Part shown: in pieces, positions 34,774 to 42,821 of the stretch
How positions within the stretch are numbered: the first letter of the stretch is position 1
Layout of the letters: every line of letters begins with the position of its first letter
DNA from: Phycisphaerae bacterium
GTDB taxonomy: Bacteria > Planctomycetota > Phycisphaerae > UBA1845 > Fen-1342
DNA: 64,000 bases
Direction: 5' to 3'
Assembly (NCBI GenBank): GCA_030428945.1
Contig: JAUIEC010000010.1
Coordinates: 62,001-126,000, forward strand
Notes under the pieces: generated by a model
Databases searched by the model: none
The model's input: only the letters and a program-made list of their open reading frames with translations
What the model was told of the DNA's origin: nothing
Program-made: the position numbers and the translations under genes

Positions 34774-35654
34774 GGTCGCTGGTCCGCGCCTGGCGGGCGG
34801 TGCATCGCTGGCCGTGGACGCGCCGGCTTCCGCTGAAACTCAGCGTGCTCGCGGTCGTCATCGGGCTGTGCCTCTACCCGCGACTCTGGCTGATCCCGAC
34901 CTGGGTCGGACGCCTGCTGCAACCCGCCAGCGTCCTGCAACCCGATCACCCCGAACTGCCGGCGCTGGCCGACCGGGTGCGAACCCGGGTCGGCGCGGAT
35001 GCGACCCCTCCCGCCGTGCTCGAAGCCGTGCAGGCCGTGGTCAACGCCCGCGTCCCGTACGCCTGGGACTGGGACACCTGGGGCGTGATGGACTACCTGC
35101 CGACGGTCGACGAGACGCTGGCCGCCGGCCGGGAGGACTGCGACGGTCGAGCGGTCGTTTCGGCCTCACTGCTGAAGCACATGGGGTACGAAGCCTGGCT
35201 GGCAAGCGACCTGCTGCATGTCTGGGTCGTCACCCCGGTCGGTGAGACCATGGGCCCCTCGGTCGGCGGGCAGATGCTCGTGCAGACCGATGACGGCGCC
35301 CGGATCGCCGCGCCGGCCACGCTGCTGGTCAACCTGGTCCGTGGTGCGACCTTCGGGCTGGCGGTCTTTCCGCTCGGCCGCGAGGTGGTCATCCTGGTGA
35401 CGGTCGTGCTGGTGCTGCTTCAGCCGCGTTCGAGCGTGCCCCGGCGACTCCTGGGCGCGGCCGGCTGCATCGGCGGGTTCGTGCTGCTGCGAATGATCGG
35501 CGAGCAGTCCGCCCGGGTCGAGGTTCTGCCGGTCGGCGTCTGGGCCGGGCTGGGCCTGATCGTGCTCGGCCTGCTGCTGCTGAGCTGGCCGGGCCGCTCC
35601 GCCGCGCCGGCGACGGCCGGGAATGCTACACTGGCGGCCGGACGAGACGACTGA
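34770..35654 (+). CDS. Membrane protein with transglutaminase-like cysteine domain
   Basis: The 294-aa protein has an N-terminal membrane helix (LKLSVLAVVIGLCLYPRLWL), an extramembrane domain at about 60-200, and two or three C-terminal helices. The central domain carries REDCDGRAVVSASLLKHMGY and SDLLHVWVVTP, placing Cys (about 124) and His (about 151) as in transglutaminase-like peptidases. The third catalytic residue is not certain. Activity could be proteolysis or amide-bond formation in the envelope. The start overlaps ctaA (ATGA), suggesting coupled expression and perhaps a role in oxidase or heme-protein maturation, which is inference. A GCGGAAGCG hairpin lies just downstream. Confidence 0.78.
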   Translation: MRSLVRAWRAVHRWPWTRRLPLKLSVLAVVIGLCLYPRLWLIPTWVGRLLQPASVLQPDHPELPALADRVRTRVGADATPPAVLEAVQAVVNARVPYAWDWDTWGVMDYLPTVDETLAAGREDCDGRAVVSASLLKHMGYEAWLASDLLHVWVVTPVGETMGPSVGGQMLVQTDDGARIAAPATLLVNLVRGATFGLAVFPLGREVVILVTVVLVLLQPRSSVPRRLLGAAGCIGGFVLLRMIGEQSARVEVLPVGVWAGLGLIVLGLLLLSWPGRSAAPATAGNATLAAGRDD

Positions 35655-35666
35655 ACACGGAATGCC

Positions 35667-35700
35667 GCGGAAGCGGAGGGCGTTGACGTCGCGCTTCCGC
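35667..35700 (+). other. GC-rich hairpin between the transglutaminase-like and M28 genes
   Basis: GCGGAAGCG (35667-35675) pairs perfectly with CGCTTCCGC (35692-35700). It begins 12 bases after the stop codon and ends 31 bases before the next start. There is no clear T-tract, so it may be an attenuator or weak terminator. Confidence 0.5.
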
Positions 35701-35731
35701 GTCTCCCGCGCTGTCTTCGGGAAGTGATCTG

Positions 35732-37594
35732 ATGCAACGACTGATACCTTTTGTTCTGGCGGGGTTGCTGGTTTCGGTGGGGTTCGCCGGTGACGCCCGG
35801 AACCTGACGGCGACCCGTTACCTGAAGCACGTCCAGTACCTGGCCGACGATGACCGGGCCGGCCGCAAGCCCGGGACCGAAGGCATCGAGGCGGCCGCGG
35901 CCTACATCGCGGGCCAGTTCGAAGCCGCCGGGCTGAAGCCGGCCGGGGTAGCGGAGAGCTGGTTCCAGTCGTTTCCGGTCGCGTCGATCAAGCAGTTGAA
36001 GGAGGCCGACGCGGTCGTGCGGAGCACGCCGCCGGCCGGTTCGTGGAAGCTGCACGAGGACTTCGTGCCGTTTCCGTTCACGGCGACCGGCGAGGTCAGC
36101 GGTCCGCTGGCGTTCGCCGGGTACGGGATCGAGGCGGCCGAGTATCAGTACGACGACTACGCCGACTTCGACGCGACCGGCAAGGTGCTGCTGATCTTCC
36201 GTCACGAGCCGAAGTCCGAGGACAGCGAGGCGTCTTTCGGCGGGGCGAGTCCGTCGGCGCATGCCCTGTTCGTCCGCAAGGCGCGGACCGCGGCCCGGCA
36301 CGGCGCGGTCGGCCTGCTGGTGGTCAATCCGCCGAACCGCTACCCGGACGGCGACGAGTTGTACCCGTGGTCGGCCGGCGAGGCCCGCAGCAGCTACGCG
36401 CTGCCGATGGTGCACATCACGCAGCAGGCGGCCGACGCGCTGCTGAAGCAGGCCCACATGCCGGGCGTGGCGGTGTTGCAGGCCGAACTGGATGAGGGCC
36501 GCGAGTCGCTATCGACCGACCTGGCCGGCGTGCAGGTGACGATCAACCCGGGCGTGGCCCCGGTCGCGACCCGCAACGTGATCGGCCTGCTGCCGGGCAC
36601 GGACAAGGCGGACGAGTTCGTCGTGGTCGGCGCGCACTACGACCACGTCGGCACGCAGCGTTCGCGACGCGGCGGCGGCGGACCGCAGGTGCACAACGGC
36701 GCCGACGACAACGCCTCCGGGACCGCCGGCGTGATCGAACTGGCCCACCAGATCGCGGCCGGTCCGCGTCCGCGCCGCAGCATGATCTTCATGGCGTTCA
36801 GCGCCGAGGAGTCGGGCCTGCTCGGCAGCGAGTGGTTCTGCGACCACCCGACCGTGCCGATCGACAAGATCAGGGCGATGATCAACTTCGACATGATCGG
36901 ACGGCTGAGCCAGGACAAGCTGACGATCTTCGGCATCGCCACCGGGGCGGAGTTCCAGGAGATGGTCACGGCCGCGGCCGAGCCGCTCGACCTGAAGTAC
37001 GAGGCGCCGCTCTCGACCGGCGGGATCTTCACCCGCAGCGATCACTACAACTTCTTCCGCAAGGGCGTGCCGGTGCTGTTCCCGTTCACCGGGCTGCACG
37101 AGAACTATCATCGTCCGGGCGATGACTGGGAACTGATCGACGCCGAGGGCGCCACGCGCCTGCTGCGGTTCGCGCACGGCCTGCTGCTGGAGATGGCCAA
37201 CCTGGAAGACGGGCCGACCTACGTCGACCCCGACGCCCGCGACGAGCCCGCCGACGAGCGCGACCGGGTGCATGCTCCGCCCGGCGACGCGGACGCCCCG
37301 CGGGTCGAGGTGCCGCGCCTGACCGTCCGCCTGGGCGTCGCACCGGACATGACCGGCAAGGGCGACGGAATGCTGATCAACACGGTCTACCCGGGCTCGG
37401 CCGCCGAGAAAGCGGGCATGAAGAAGGGCGACCGGATCATCCGCATCGCCAGCACCGAGATCGTCACGCCGCGCGACTACATGGCCGCGGTCGCCGGCTT
37501 CAGCCCCGGCGACGAAACCGAGATCACCGTCCAACGCGGCGACCAGCAGGAAGTCGTCCTGAAAGTCAGGTTCGACGCCCCCACGGAAGAGTAG
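35732..37594 (+). CDS. Secreted M28-family aminopeptidase with PA-like and PDZ domains
   Basis: The 620-aa protein begins with a signal peptide (MQRLIPFVLAGLLVSVGFAG). An inserted PA-like region spans about 100-260. The M28 metallopeptidase core supplies two-zinc ligands: GAHYDHVG near 301, HNGADDNASG, FSAEESGLLGS (general base Glu), INFDMIGR and ENYHRPGDDW. A PDZ domain closes the protein (about 530-615: GMLINTVYPGSAAEKAGMKKGDRI). Such enzymes trim peptides outside the cytoplasm; PDZ may bind substrate C-termini. GGGAAG lies eight bases before the ATG. The stop is followed immediately by a long repeat module. Confidence 0.93.
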   Translation: MQRLIPFVLAGLLVSVGFAGDARNLTATRYLKHVQYLADDDRAGRKPGTEGIEAAAAYIAGQFEAAGLKPAGVAESWFQSFPVASIKQLKEADAVVRSTPPAGSWKLHEDFVPFPFTATGEVSGPLAFAGYGIEAAEYQYDDYADFDATGKVLLIFRHEPKSEDSEASFGGASPSAHALFVRKARTAARHGAVGLLVVNPPNRYPDGDELYPWSAGEARSSYALPMVHITQQAADALLKQAHMPGVAVLQAELDEGRESLSTDLAGVQVTINPGVAPVATRNVIGLLPGTDKADEFVVVGAHYDHVGTQRSRRGGGGPQVHNGADDNASGTAGVIELAHQIAAGPRPRRSMIFMAFSAEESGLLGSEWFCDHPTVPIDKIRAMINFDMIGRLSQDKLTIFGIATGAEFQEMVTAAAEPLDLKYEAPLSTGGIFTRSDHYNFFRKGVPVLFPFTGLHENYHRPGDDWELIDAEGATRLLRFAHGLLLEMANLEDGPTYVDPDARDEPADERDRVHAPPGDADAPRVEVPRLTVRLGVAPDMTGKGDGMLINTVYPGSAAEKAGMKKGDRIIRIASTEIVTPRDYMAAVAGFSPGDETEITVQRGDQQEVVLKVRFDAPTEE

Positions 37595-37908
37595 GGCTCG
37601 GGGAAGGGAACAGGGGAAAGGGGAAGGGAACAGGGGAAGGGGAAGGGAACAGAGAACAGGGAACAGGGAACAGGGGGTTCCGCTGCGCTCTGGCCGGGGC
37701 CTGCTGCTGAGGCTCTTCTGCCTTGCTTACTTGCTCACCTGCTCGCCTGCTCACCTGCTTACTTGCTTACCTGCTCACCTGCTCACTTGCTTACCTGCTC
37801 ACTTGCTTACTTGCTTACTTGGTTACTTGCTCACTTGGTTACTTGGCTACTCCCCGGGGAGTGCCCCATCCTTGAGTGAGCGCAGCGAGCGGAAGGGTGG
37901 GGGACTGC
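37592..37908. repeat. Longest repeat module: GGGAACA array, core, octamers and GAGCGCAGCG element
   Basis: From the M28 stop: GGGGAAGGGAACAGG units (37595-37675), the core GTTCCGCTGCGCTCTGGCC, about fifteen pyrimidine octamers (CTTGCTTA/CTTGCTCA/CCTGCTTA; about 37720-37858), then a copy of the class D element (37861-37908) next to the end of the convergent phzF-like gene. It fills the 345-base gap. Confidence 0.88.
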
Positions 37909-37938
37909 GTTTGGCTCCCTCGCGTCCTTGCGCCCTCG

Positions 37939-38832
37939 TCAGTCGCCCGGGACCCGGATCGTCCCCGCGATCGTCTCGTGACAGCGCCCGGCGATCCGGA
38001 ACTCGGGACCGGTCTCCGATTCGTTGATCAGCACGCGGACCAGGCCCGTGCGACCGCCGGGGATTCCCTGCACGCAGTTCAGCGCCGCCTGGTCGCCGAC
38101 GCGCGGCGCGAACCCGCCCGCGTGCAGCGCCGCCGCCAGCGGGCCATGTGCGCTGCCGGTCACCGGATCCTCGTCGATGCCGCAGGCCGGCGCGAAGAAC
38201 CGCGAGGCCACCTGGATCGTCGCGGCCGGCGTGTCGCGACTGGCGACCTGCACGCCGCGGACCCGGTGCTTGTCGCACCAGCGATGCAGCGGCCGCATGT
38301 CGGGGCGCAGGTCCTGGAGCGTGTGCCACGAGCGGACGAAGACCAGCAGGTCGCCCCCGTCGGTCTGCTGCGGCGGCAGATCCGGATCGAACTGGTCCGC
38401 CTCGATGCCCAGCAGTTGCCCGACCTTCGCGTCGCCCACCGCGGCCCGTTCCAGGCGCGGAGGCGGAACCGCCAGCCACCAGATCAGCCCGTCCGGCCAC
38501 TGCTCCAGCACCAGTTCGAGACGCCCGACCCGGCAGTCGAAGCGCGGGGCCTCGTGCCCCGCCGCATCGTCCCGACGCAGGGCCTCGGCCGCGGCCAGCG
38601 TCGCGTGCCCGCAGAAATCGACTTCGCAGGCCGGCGTGAACCACCGCAGGCGGCGGACCCCGTCGTCGTCGGGCGGGTAGACGAACGCGGTCTCGGAGGC
38701 GTTGACCTCGCGGGCGATCCGCTGCATGTGCTCGTCGCCCAGTTCCTCGGCCCCGGTCACGACGCCCGCGCTGTTGCCCTCGAAAGGCTGCTCGGCGAAC
38801 GCGTCGATCAGGCGAAACGGCAGTGTGGCCAT
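37939..38832 (-). CDS. PhzF-family isomerase/epimerase
   Basis: The 297-aa protein starts LPFRLIDAFAEQPFEGNSAG, with the catalytic glutamate in NASETAFV (about residue 46), FCGHATLAAA and the C-terminal DEDPVTGSAHG. This is the diaminopimelate-epimerase-like PhzF fold. Known members isomerise trans-2,3-dihydro-3-hydroxyanthranilate in phenazine biosynthesis, but most relatives lack phenazine genes and their substrate is unknown; none are seen here. GAGGAG precedes the ATG at 38832. It is the last gene of the pdxJ-lpxA operon, 11 bases after the preceding gene. The much longer in-frame upstream ORF is an artefact across neighbouring genes. Confidence 0.9.
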   Translation of the reverse strand: MATLPFRLIDAFAEQPFEGNSAGVVTGAEELGDEHMQRIAREVNASETAFVYPPDDDGVRRLRWFTPACEVDFCGHATLAAAEALRRDDAAGHEAPRFDCRVGRLELVLEQWPDGLIWWLAVPPPRLERAAVGDAKVGQLLGIEADQFDPDLPPQQTDGGDLLVFVRSWHTLQDLRPDMRPLHRWCDKHRVRGVQVASRDTPAATIQVASRFFAPACGIDEDPVTGSAHGPLAAALHAGGFAPRVGDQAALNCVQGIPGGRTGLVRVLINESETGPEFRIAGRCHETIAGTIRVPGD

Positions 38833-38843
38833 CGCGGCGCTCC

Positions 38844-40013
38844 TCACGGTTTGGCGGGATAGACCCGCAGCACGCGGTCCTCGTAACCCAGCAGGTCGGC
38901 ACCGATCCACTGGTAACGCGTCGTGCCCGTCGCGCCGGCCAGCGGCCGGGCGGACGCCGGCTTCGGACGCTGCCCCCAGCGGGTCAGGCTGTCGCCCTTC
39001 GCGGTCCGCACCACGGCCAGCACGCCGCCCTTGATCACACGCGGCGTCAGCGGGTGGCCGTCGGCCTCGAGCGGGCGGCCCTTGTCGGCTTCCTCCCACA
39101 GGCACAGGGCCGTGTCGTTGCCGGCCAGCAGTCCTCCGGGCGCGTCCCAGAGAGTCCGCCACTTGAACCGCGGCGTGCGAACGCGGAACAGTTGCCCGTC
39201 CGGCAGCGTGCTGACCGTCAGTTGCTGTTCGTGCGCGGCCCAGATCAGCGGGCCGAAGGACGCATCGTCCGTCATGTGCACGGCGCCCGGCCGGGTCGGC
39301 AGCGAGAAGTTGCCGCGATCCATCTCCATCGTGAAGCGCGAGAAACCGAACCGATCGGGCGTGGCAAAAACGACACCCTCGCTGGTCATCTGGATCTGGA
39401 AGACGTCCTTCATCCCGGTGCTGCGCTCGTAGGTGCGGATCGGTTCCAGGTAGATGTCCACCACCATCATCATGGTGACGTGCTCGGTCTCCCAGAAGAC
39501 CGCGGCGCACCGGCGCCCGGCCGCGATCAGGTACTGCTCGGCCCGCGTCACCGCCGTCTTCCAGAGCACTTTGCCGGTGGCCGGATCGAGCAGGGCGCAC
39601 GCGCCGCTCGTGTCGACCACGGCGAGCGTGTCCTTGCTCGCGTCGACGGCCGCGATATGGATCTCGTCGGCCGGATCGGTCTTCTCGGGCGCCGCCACGA
39701 TGCGCGTGGTCCACAGCACCTCCGGGGCCGCGTCGGTTCCGCAGCGGACGGCGTGCAGTTGGCTGCGGTCGTAGAAGATGTCGATCTCGCCGGCCGCGAC
39801 GTGGCGATGCCCGGCCGCCAGCGGCAGGTCGTGCAGGCTGTGCCTGCCGGTGGCCGGGTCGACCAGCGCGAAGCGCGGGGCCTCGAGTCCGATCAGGGCC
39901 TGTTTCGCGCGCGGGGCGAGCCAGGCGATCCGTTCCGGCAGGGTCACGGTCCGACTGGCGGCCAGCGGTTCGGCCGCCGGCGGCAGGGCGAGCAGCAGCA
40001 GGCTTATCCACAT
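38844..40013 (-). CDS. Exported PQQ-like beta-propeller protein
   Basis: A short signal peptide (MWISLLLLALPPAAEPLAA) precedes 370 residues of repeated strands. One repeat, LLDPATGKVLWKTAVTRAEQ, matches the PQQ/BamB blade consensus; others (LVDPATGRHSLHDLPLA, SFGPLIWAAHEQQLTV) are weaker. No PQQ ligands or enzyme residues are recognisable, so a scaffold or sensor role is more likely than dehydrogenase activity. The ATG at 40013 overlaps the end of the glycerate kinase gene by ten bases, placing it firmly in the operon. Upstream ribosome-binding sequence is poor, consistent with translational coupling. Confidence 0.75.
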   Translation of the reverse strand: MWISLLLLALPPAAEPLAASRTVTLPERIAWLAPRAKQALIGLEAPRFALVDPATGRHSLHDLPLAAGHRHVAAGEIDIFYDRSQLHAVRCGTDAAPEVLWTTRIVAAPEKTDPADEIHIAAVDASKDTLAVVDTSGACALLDPATGKVLWKTAVTRAEQYLIAAGRRCAAVFWETEHVTMMMVVDIYLEPIRTYERSTGMKDVFQIQMTSEGVVFATPDRFGFSRFTMEMDRGNFSLPTRPGAVHMTDDASFGPLIWAAHEQQLTVSTLPDGQLFRVRTPRFKWRTLWDAPGGLLAGNDTALCLWEEADKGRPLEADGHPLTPRVIKGGVLAVVRTAKGDSLTRWGQRPKPASARPLAGATGTTRYQWIGADLLGYEDRVLRVYPAKP

Positions 40014-41134
40014 GCCTGGATTCTCCCGAGGGTTGCGAGCAGTCGTGGTCCCAGGGCCGTCAGGCGGGCCGCCGTTTCGCGGAGCGCATCGGGCCGCGGA
40101 CCTTCCGGTGACAGCGTAAACAGATCGTACGGGTCGAGCGAATCGCCGGCCGCCGGTGTCGCGCATCCGGCGATCACGACCAGGGGCTTGCCGGCCGCGC
40201 GGGCCCGGCCCGCAACCTGTCCGACGACCTTGCCATGCTGCGACTGGGCGTCGAGGCGCCCTTCACCTGTCAGCACCACGTCGGCCGCCGCGATTCGGCG
40301 ATCGAGTTCAACCGCCGTGGCTACCGCCTCGAAACCGCTGCAAAGGTCCGCTTCGAGCGCGGCCGCCAGTCCCGCCGGCAGTCCACCGGCCGCGCCACCG
40401 CCCGGCAGGCCGCTGACGTCGTAGCCGCTGCCGGCCGCCAGCAGCGTGGCGAGATTCCGCAGACCCGCGTCGAGTTGCCCGACCGCGGCCGGGGTGGCGC
40501 CTTTCTGCGGACCGAACACGGCCGCGGCGCCGTCCGGTCCGAGCAGCGGGTTGCGGACGTCACAGAGGACCTGGACCGCGGCCTCGGGCACCTCGAGCGG
40601 GGCGGCGATGCCGGCGATGCGTTCGAGGTTGCCGCCGGTGACGGGGCTTGGCAGCGGTTGCCGCCGGTCGTCCCAGAACGTCCAGCCGAGCGCCTGCAGA
40701 CAGCCGGCCCCGCCGTCGACGGTGGCCGATCCGCCGACGCAGATCCGGATGGTGCGGCACCCGCGGGCACAGGCCGCGGCCAGCAGTTCGCCGGTGCCGA
40801 AGGACGACGTGCGAAGCGGGTCGCGCTCGTCGTTCGCCAGCAGCATCAGCCCGGACGCTTCGGCCATTTCGATCAGGCCCAGGCCGGAGTCGGGCTGGTG
40901 GTACCAGGTGGCGGTGCGCGGGCGGTGCAGCGGGTCGTGGACGGACTCGCTGACGAGATCGCAGCGGAGGGCGCCGGCCAGCAGCGCGGCGGTGCCTTCG
41001 CCGCCATCGGCCAGCGGGCAGAGATCGAGTTGCAGGTCGCGGCGGGCGCTGAGTCCGTCCGCGAGGGCGGTGCACACCTGTCGCGCGGCGAGGGCATCTT
41101 TGAAGGAGTCCGGCGCGATCAGCAGGCGGATCAT
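40004..41134 (-). CDS. Glycerate kinase (type 1, GlxK/GckA-like)
   Basis: The 376-aa protein has the family start IRLLIAPDSFKDALAA, DLCPLADGGEGTA, the substrate loop SSFGTGELLAAA, the CVGGSATVDGGAG motif, ALGWTFWD and DVVLTGEGRLDAQSQHGKVV. It phosphorylates glycerate with ATP, giving 2-phosphoglycerate in most type 1 enzymes, linking glyoxylate or serine catabolism to glycolysis. Length agrees with the family (about 370-380). Its ATG overlaps the lpxA stop by four bases. The metabolic link to the pdxJ and lpxA neighbours is not obvious. Confidence 0.92.
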   Translation of the reverse strand: MIRLLIAPDSFKDALAARQVCTALADGLSARRDLQLDLCPLADGGEGTAALLAGALRCDLVSESVHDPLHRPRTATWYHQPDSGLGLIEMAEASGLMLLANDERDPLRTSSFGTGELLAAACARGCRTIRICVGGSATVDGGAGCLQALGWTFWDDRRQPLPSPVTGGNLERIAGIAAPLEVPEAAVQVLCDVRNPLLGPDGAAAVFGPQKGATPAAVGQLDAGLRNLATLLAAGSGYDVSGLPGGGAAGGLPAGLAAALEADLCSGFEAVATAVELDRRIAAADVVLTGEGRLDAQSQHGKVVGQVAGRARAAGKPLVVIAGCATPAAGDSLDPYDLFTLSPEGPRPDALRETAARLTALGPRLLATLGRIQACG

Positions 41135-41928
41135 GCTTCGTCGTCGTCGCCGCCTTTGCGCGTGTAGGTCAGCACGCCGCGCTTGGACGGTTCGCGGAGC
41201 CAGTCGACCAGGTGGCGGGCGCAGTCGCCGCCGGCGGTCTCGTGCAGTTGCGCGATCCGCTGCGACAGCGGCCCGCCTCCCCGGGCCAGGACGTGGTAGC
41301 AGCGTTTCAGTTCGAGCCGTTCGGCCGCTTCGATGCCGTTGCGCCGCAGGCCGACCGCGTTGATGCCGATGATGCCGTTGTGCCCGACCATCATGAACGG
41401 CGGGACGTCTTTGCGGATCTCGGCGCCGCCGGCGATCATCGCGAGCTTTCCGATCCGGCAGAACTGGTGCGCGCCGGAGCGGGCCCCGAAGACGGCCCGG
41501 TCGCCGACGTGGATTCGTCCGCCCAGCAGGACCGCGCTGGTCAGGATCACGTGGCTGCCGACCTGGCAGTTGTGCGCGATGTGTGCCATGGCCATCACGA
41601 AGGTGTGTTCGCCCACGCGGGTGACCGATTCCGGCTCGGTCCCGCGATGGATCGAAGCGTGTTCGCGTATGACCGTGTCGGCCCCGATGACGGTGTAGCT
41701 GGGGCTCCGGTCCCAGGCGAAATCCTGCGGATGGTGCCCGACCATCGCGAACGGATGCACCTGCACTCGCGGGCCCAGCGTGGTCCCGGAGGAGACGTAG
41801 GCGTGCGGATAGATCCGGGCCTCCTCGCCGATCGTGCAGTTCCCCTCGATCACGGCGTACGCACCGATGTCGGCCGAGGGGCTGACCTCGCTGGCGGCGT
41901 CGACGATGGCGGTCGGGTGGATCGGCAT
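41131..41928 (-). CDS. lpxA: Acyl-ACP--UDP-N-acetylglucosamine O-acyltransferase
   Basis: LpxA performs the first step of lipid A synthesis, adding a 3-hydroxyacyl chain to UDP-GlcNAc. The 265-aa protein shows left-handed beta-helix hexapeptides from the start (IHPTAIVDAASEVSPSADIG), the catalytic histidine segment MAHIAHNCQVGSHVIL, GAHQFCRIGKLAMIAGGAEI and the helical C-terminus typical of LpxA. Length matches E. coli LpxA (262). The start overlaps the pdxJ stop by one base (TGATG). An acidic GGDDDEA tail is specific to this protein. Presence of lpxA, with kdsC at 62106, indicates a lipopolysaccharide-type outer membrane. Confidence 0.95.
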   Translation of the reverse strand: MPIHPTAIVDAASEVSPSADIGAYAVIEGNCTIGEEARIYPHAYVSSGTTLGPRVQVHPFAMVGHHPQDFAWDRSPSYTVIGADTVIREHASIHRGTEPESVTRVGEHTFVMAMAHIAHNCQVGSHVILTSAVLLGGRIHVGDRAVFGARSGAHQFCRIGKLAMIAGGAEIRKDVPPFMMVGHNGIIGINAVGLRRNGIEAAERLELKRCYHVLARGGGPLSQRIAQLHETAGGDCARHLVDWLREPSKRGVLTYTRKGGDDDEA

Positions 41929-42710
41929 CAGTCGGTCCCGGTCGGATCGGCGAGGTCATCGGGCGCCAGCATCACCAGGTTGGGCCGGTCGTCGGCTTCG
42001 TGCAGCAGGCGCTTCATCTCGCGGACCGCGGCCCGCATGCCGACGAGGGTGGCCCGGGCGACGATCGAGTGCCCGATGTTGAATTCCGACCAGCCGGGAA
42101 GCTGGGCGACCGGCGTGACGTTGCGGTAGGTCAGGCCGTGTCCGGCATGCACGATCAGTCCTTCGTTGTGTCCTACGTCGATCGCGTTCGCGAGGATCTC
42201 GAGGGCGGCCTCGCGTTCGTCGGCGTTGGTGGCGTGGGCGTAGCTGCCGGTCCAGATCTCCACGGCCCCGAAGCCGGCCTTGGCGCTGGCCGCGATCTGT
42301 TCGGGGACGGGTTCGATGAATGCGCTGGTGGCGATGCCGACGCGGTTCAGTTTCTTGACCACGGGTGCCAGGCGGCGGCTGAGTTTCCGGACGTCCAGGC
42401 CGCCTTCGGTCGTCAGTTCGGCCCGTCGTTCGGGCACGAGGGTGCACTGGTCGGGCCGCAGGTTCAGGGCGATCTTGACGATCTCGGGGTCGATCGACAT
42501 CTCCATGTTGAGCTTGCTGGCGACCGTCCGCTTGAGGACTTCGGCGTCGCGATCGTTGACGTGCCGGCGATCCTCCCGCAGGTGGAAGGTGATCCCGTCG
42601 GCGCCGCCGAGTTCCGCCTCCATCGCGGCCCAGGCCGGATCGGGTTCGTCCGCCTGGCGGGCCTGGCGGACGGTGGCGATGTGATCGATGTTGACGCCGA
42701 GCTGCACCAT
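41928..42710 (-). CDS. pdxJ: Pyridoxine 5'-phosphate synthase
   Basis: PdxJ condenses 1-deoxyxylulose 5-phosphate with 1-amino-3-hydroxyacetone phosphate to make PNP. The 260-aa TIM barrel starts VQLGVNIDHIATVRQAR, with GADGITFHLREDRRHV, NMEMSIDPEIVKIAL, CTLVPERRAELTTEGGLDV and the phosphate loop GHGLTYRNV followed by EFNIGHSIVARA. GGAG precedes the ATG at 42710. It is the first gene of a five-gene unit continuing through lpxA, glycerate kinase, PQQ-propeller and phzF-like genes; the first four overlap one another. The vitamin B6 and lipid A pairing is probably positional rather than functional. Confidence 0.96.
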   Translation of the reverse strand: MVQLGVNIDHIATVRQARQADEPDPAWAAMEAELGGADGITFHLREDRRHVNDRDAEVLKRTVASKLNMEMSIDPEIVKIALNLRPDQCTLVPERRAELTTEGGLDVRKLSRRLAPVVKKLNRVGIATSAFIEPVPEQIAASAKAGFGAVEIWTGSYAHATNADEREAALEILANAIDVGHNEGLIVHAGHGLTYRNVTPVAQLPGWSEFNIGHSIVARATLVGMRAAVREMKRLLHEADDRPNLVMLAPDDLADPTGTD

Positions 42711-42802
42711 GACACGGGTTCTCCAAAGGGTCCGAGCCGCATGGTAACCGTAGGCCGCCGTCGGCGACACGGCCCCACGCGGCGGACGCTTGTGCCATGC
42801 TT

Positions 42803-42821
42803 CCCCTGTTCCTGTTCCCTA
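42803..42821 (-). repeat. Minimal GGGAACA repeat at the stop of the 42819 gene
   Basis: On the minus strand the TAG is followed directly by GGAACAGGAACAGGGGAA. Only two or three units remain, the shortest case of the stop-linked heptamer pattern. Confidence 0.6.

Noticed and set aside
37939-40011. 690-aa open frame containing the PhzF domain
   Set aside because: Only the last 297 residues are PhzF; the rest is an out-of-frame reading of the PQQ-propeller gene.
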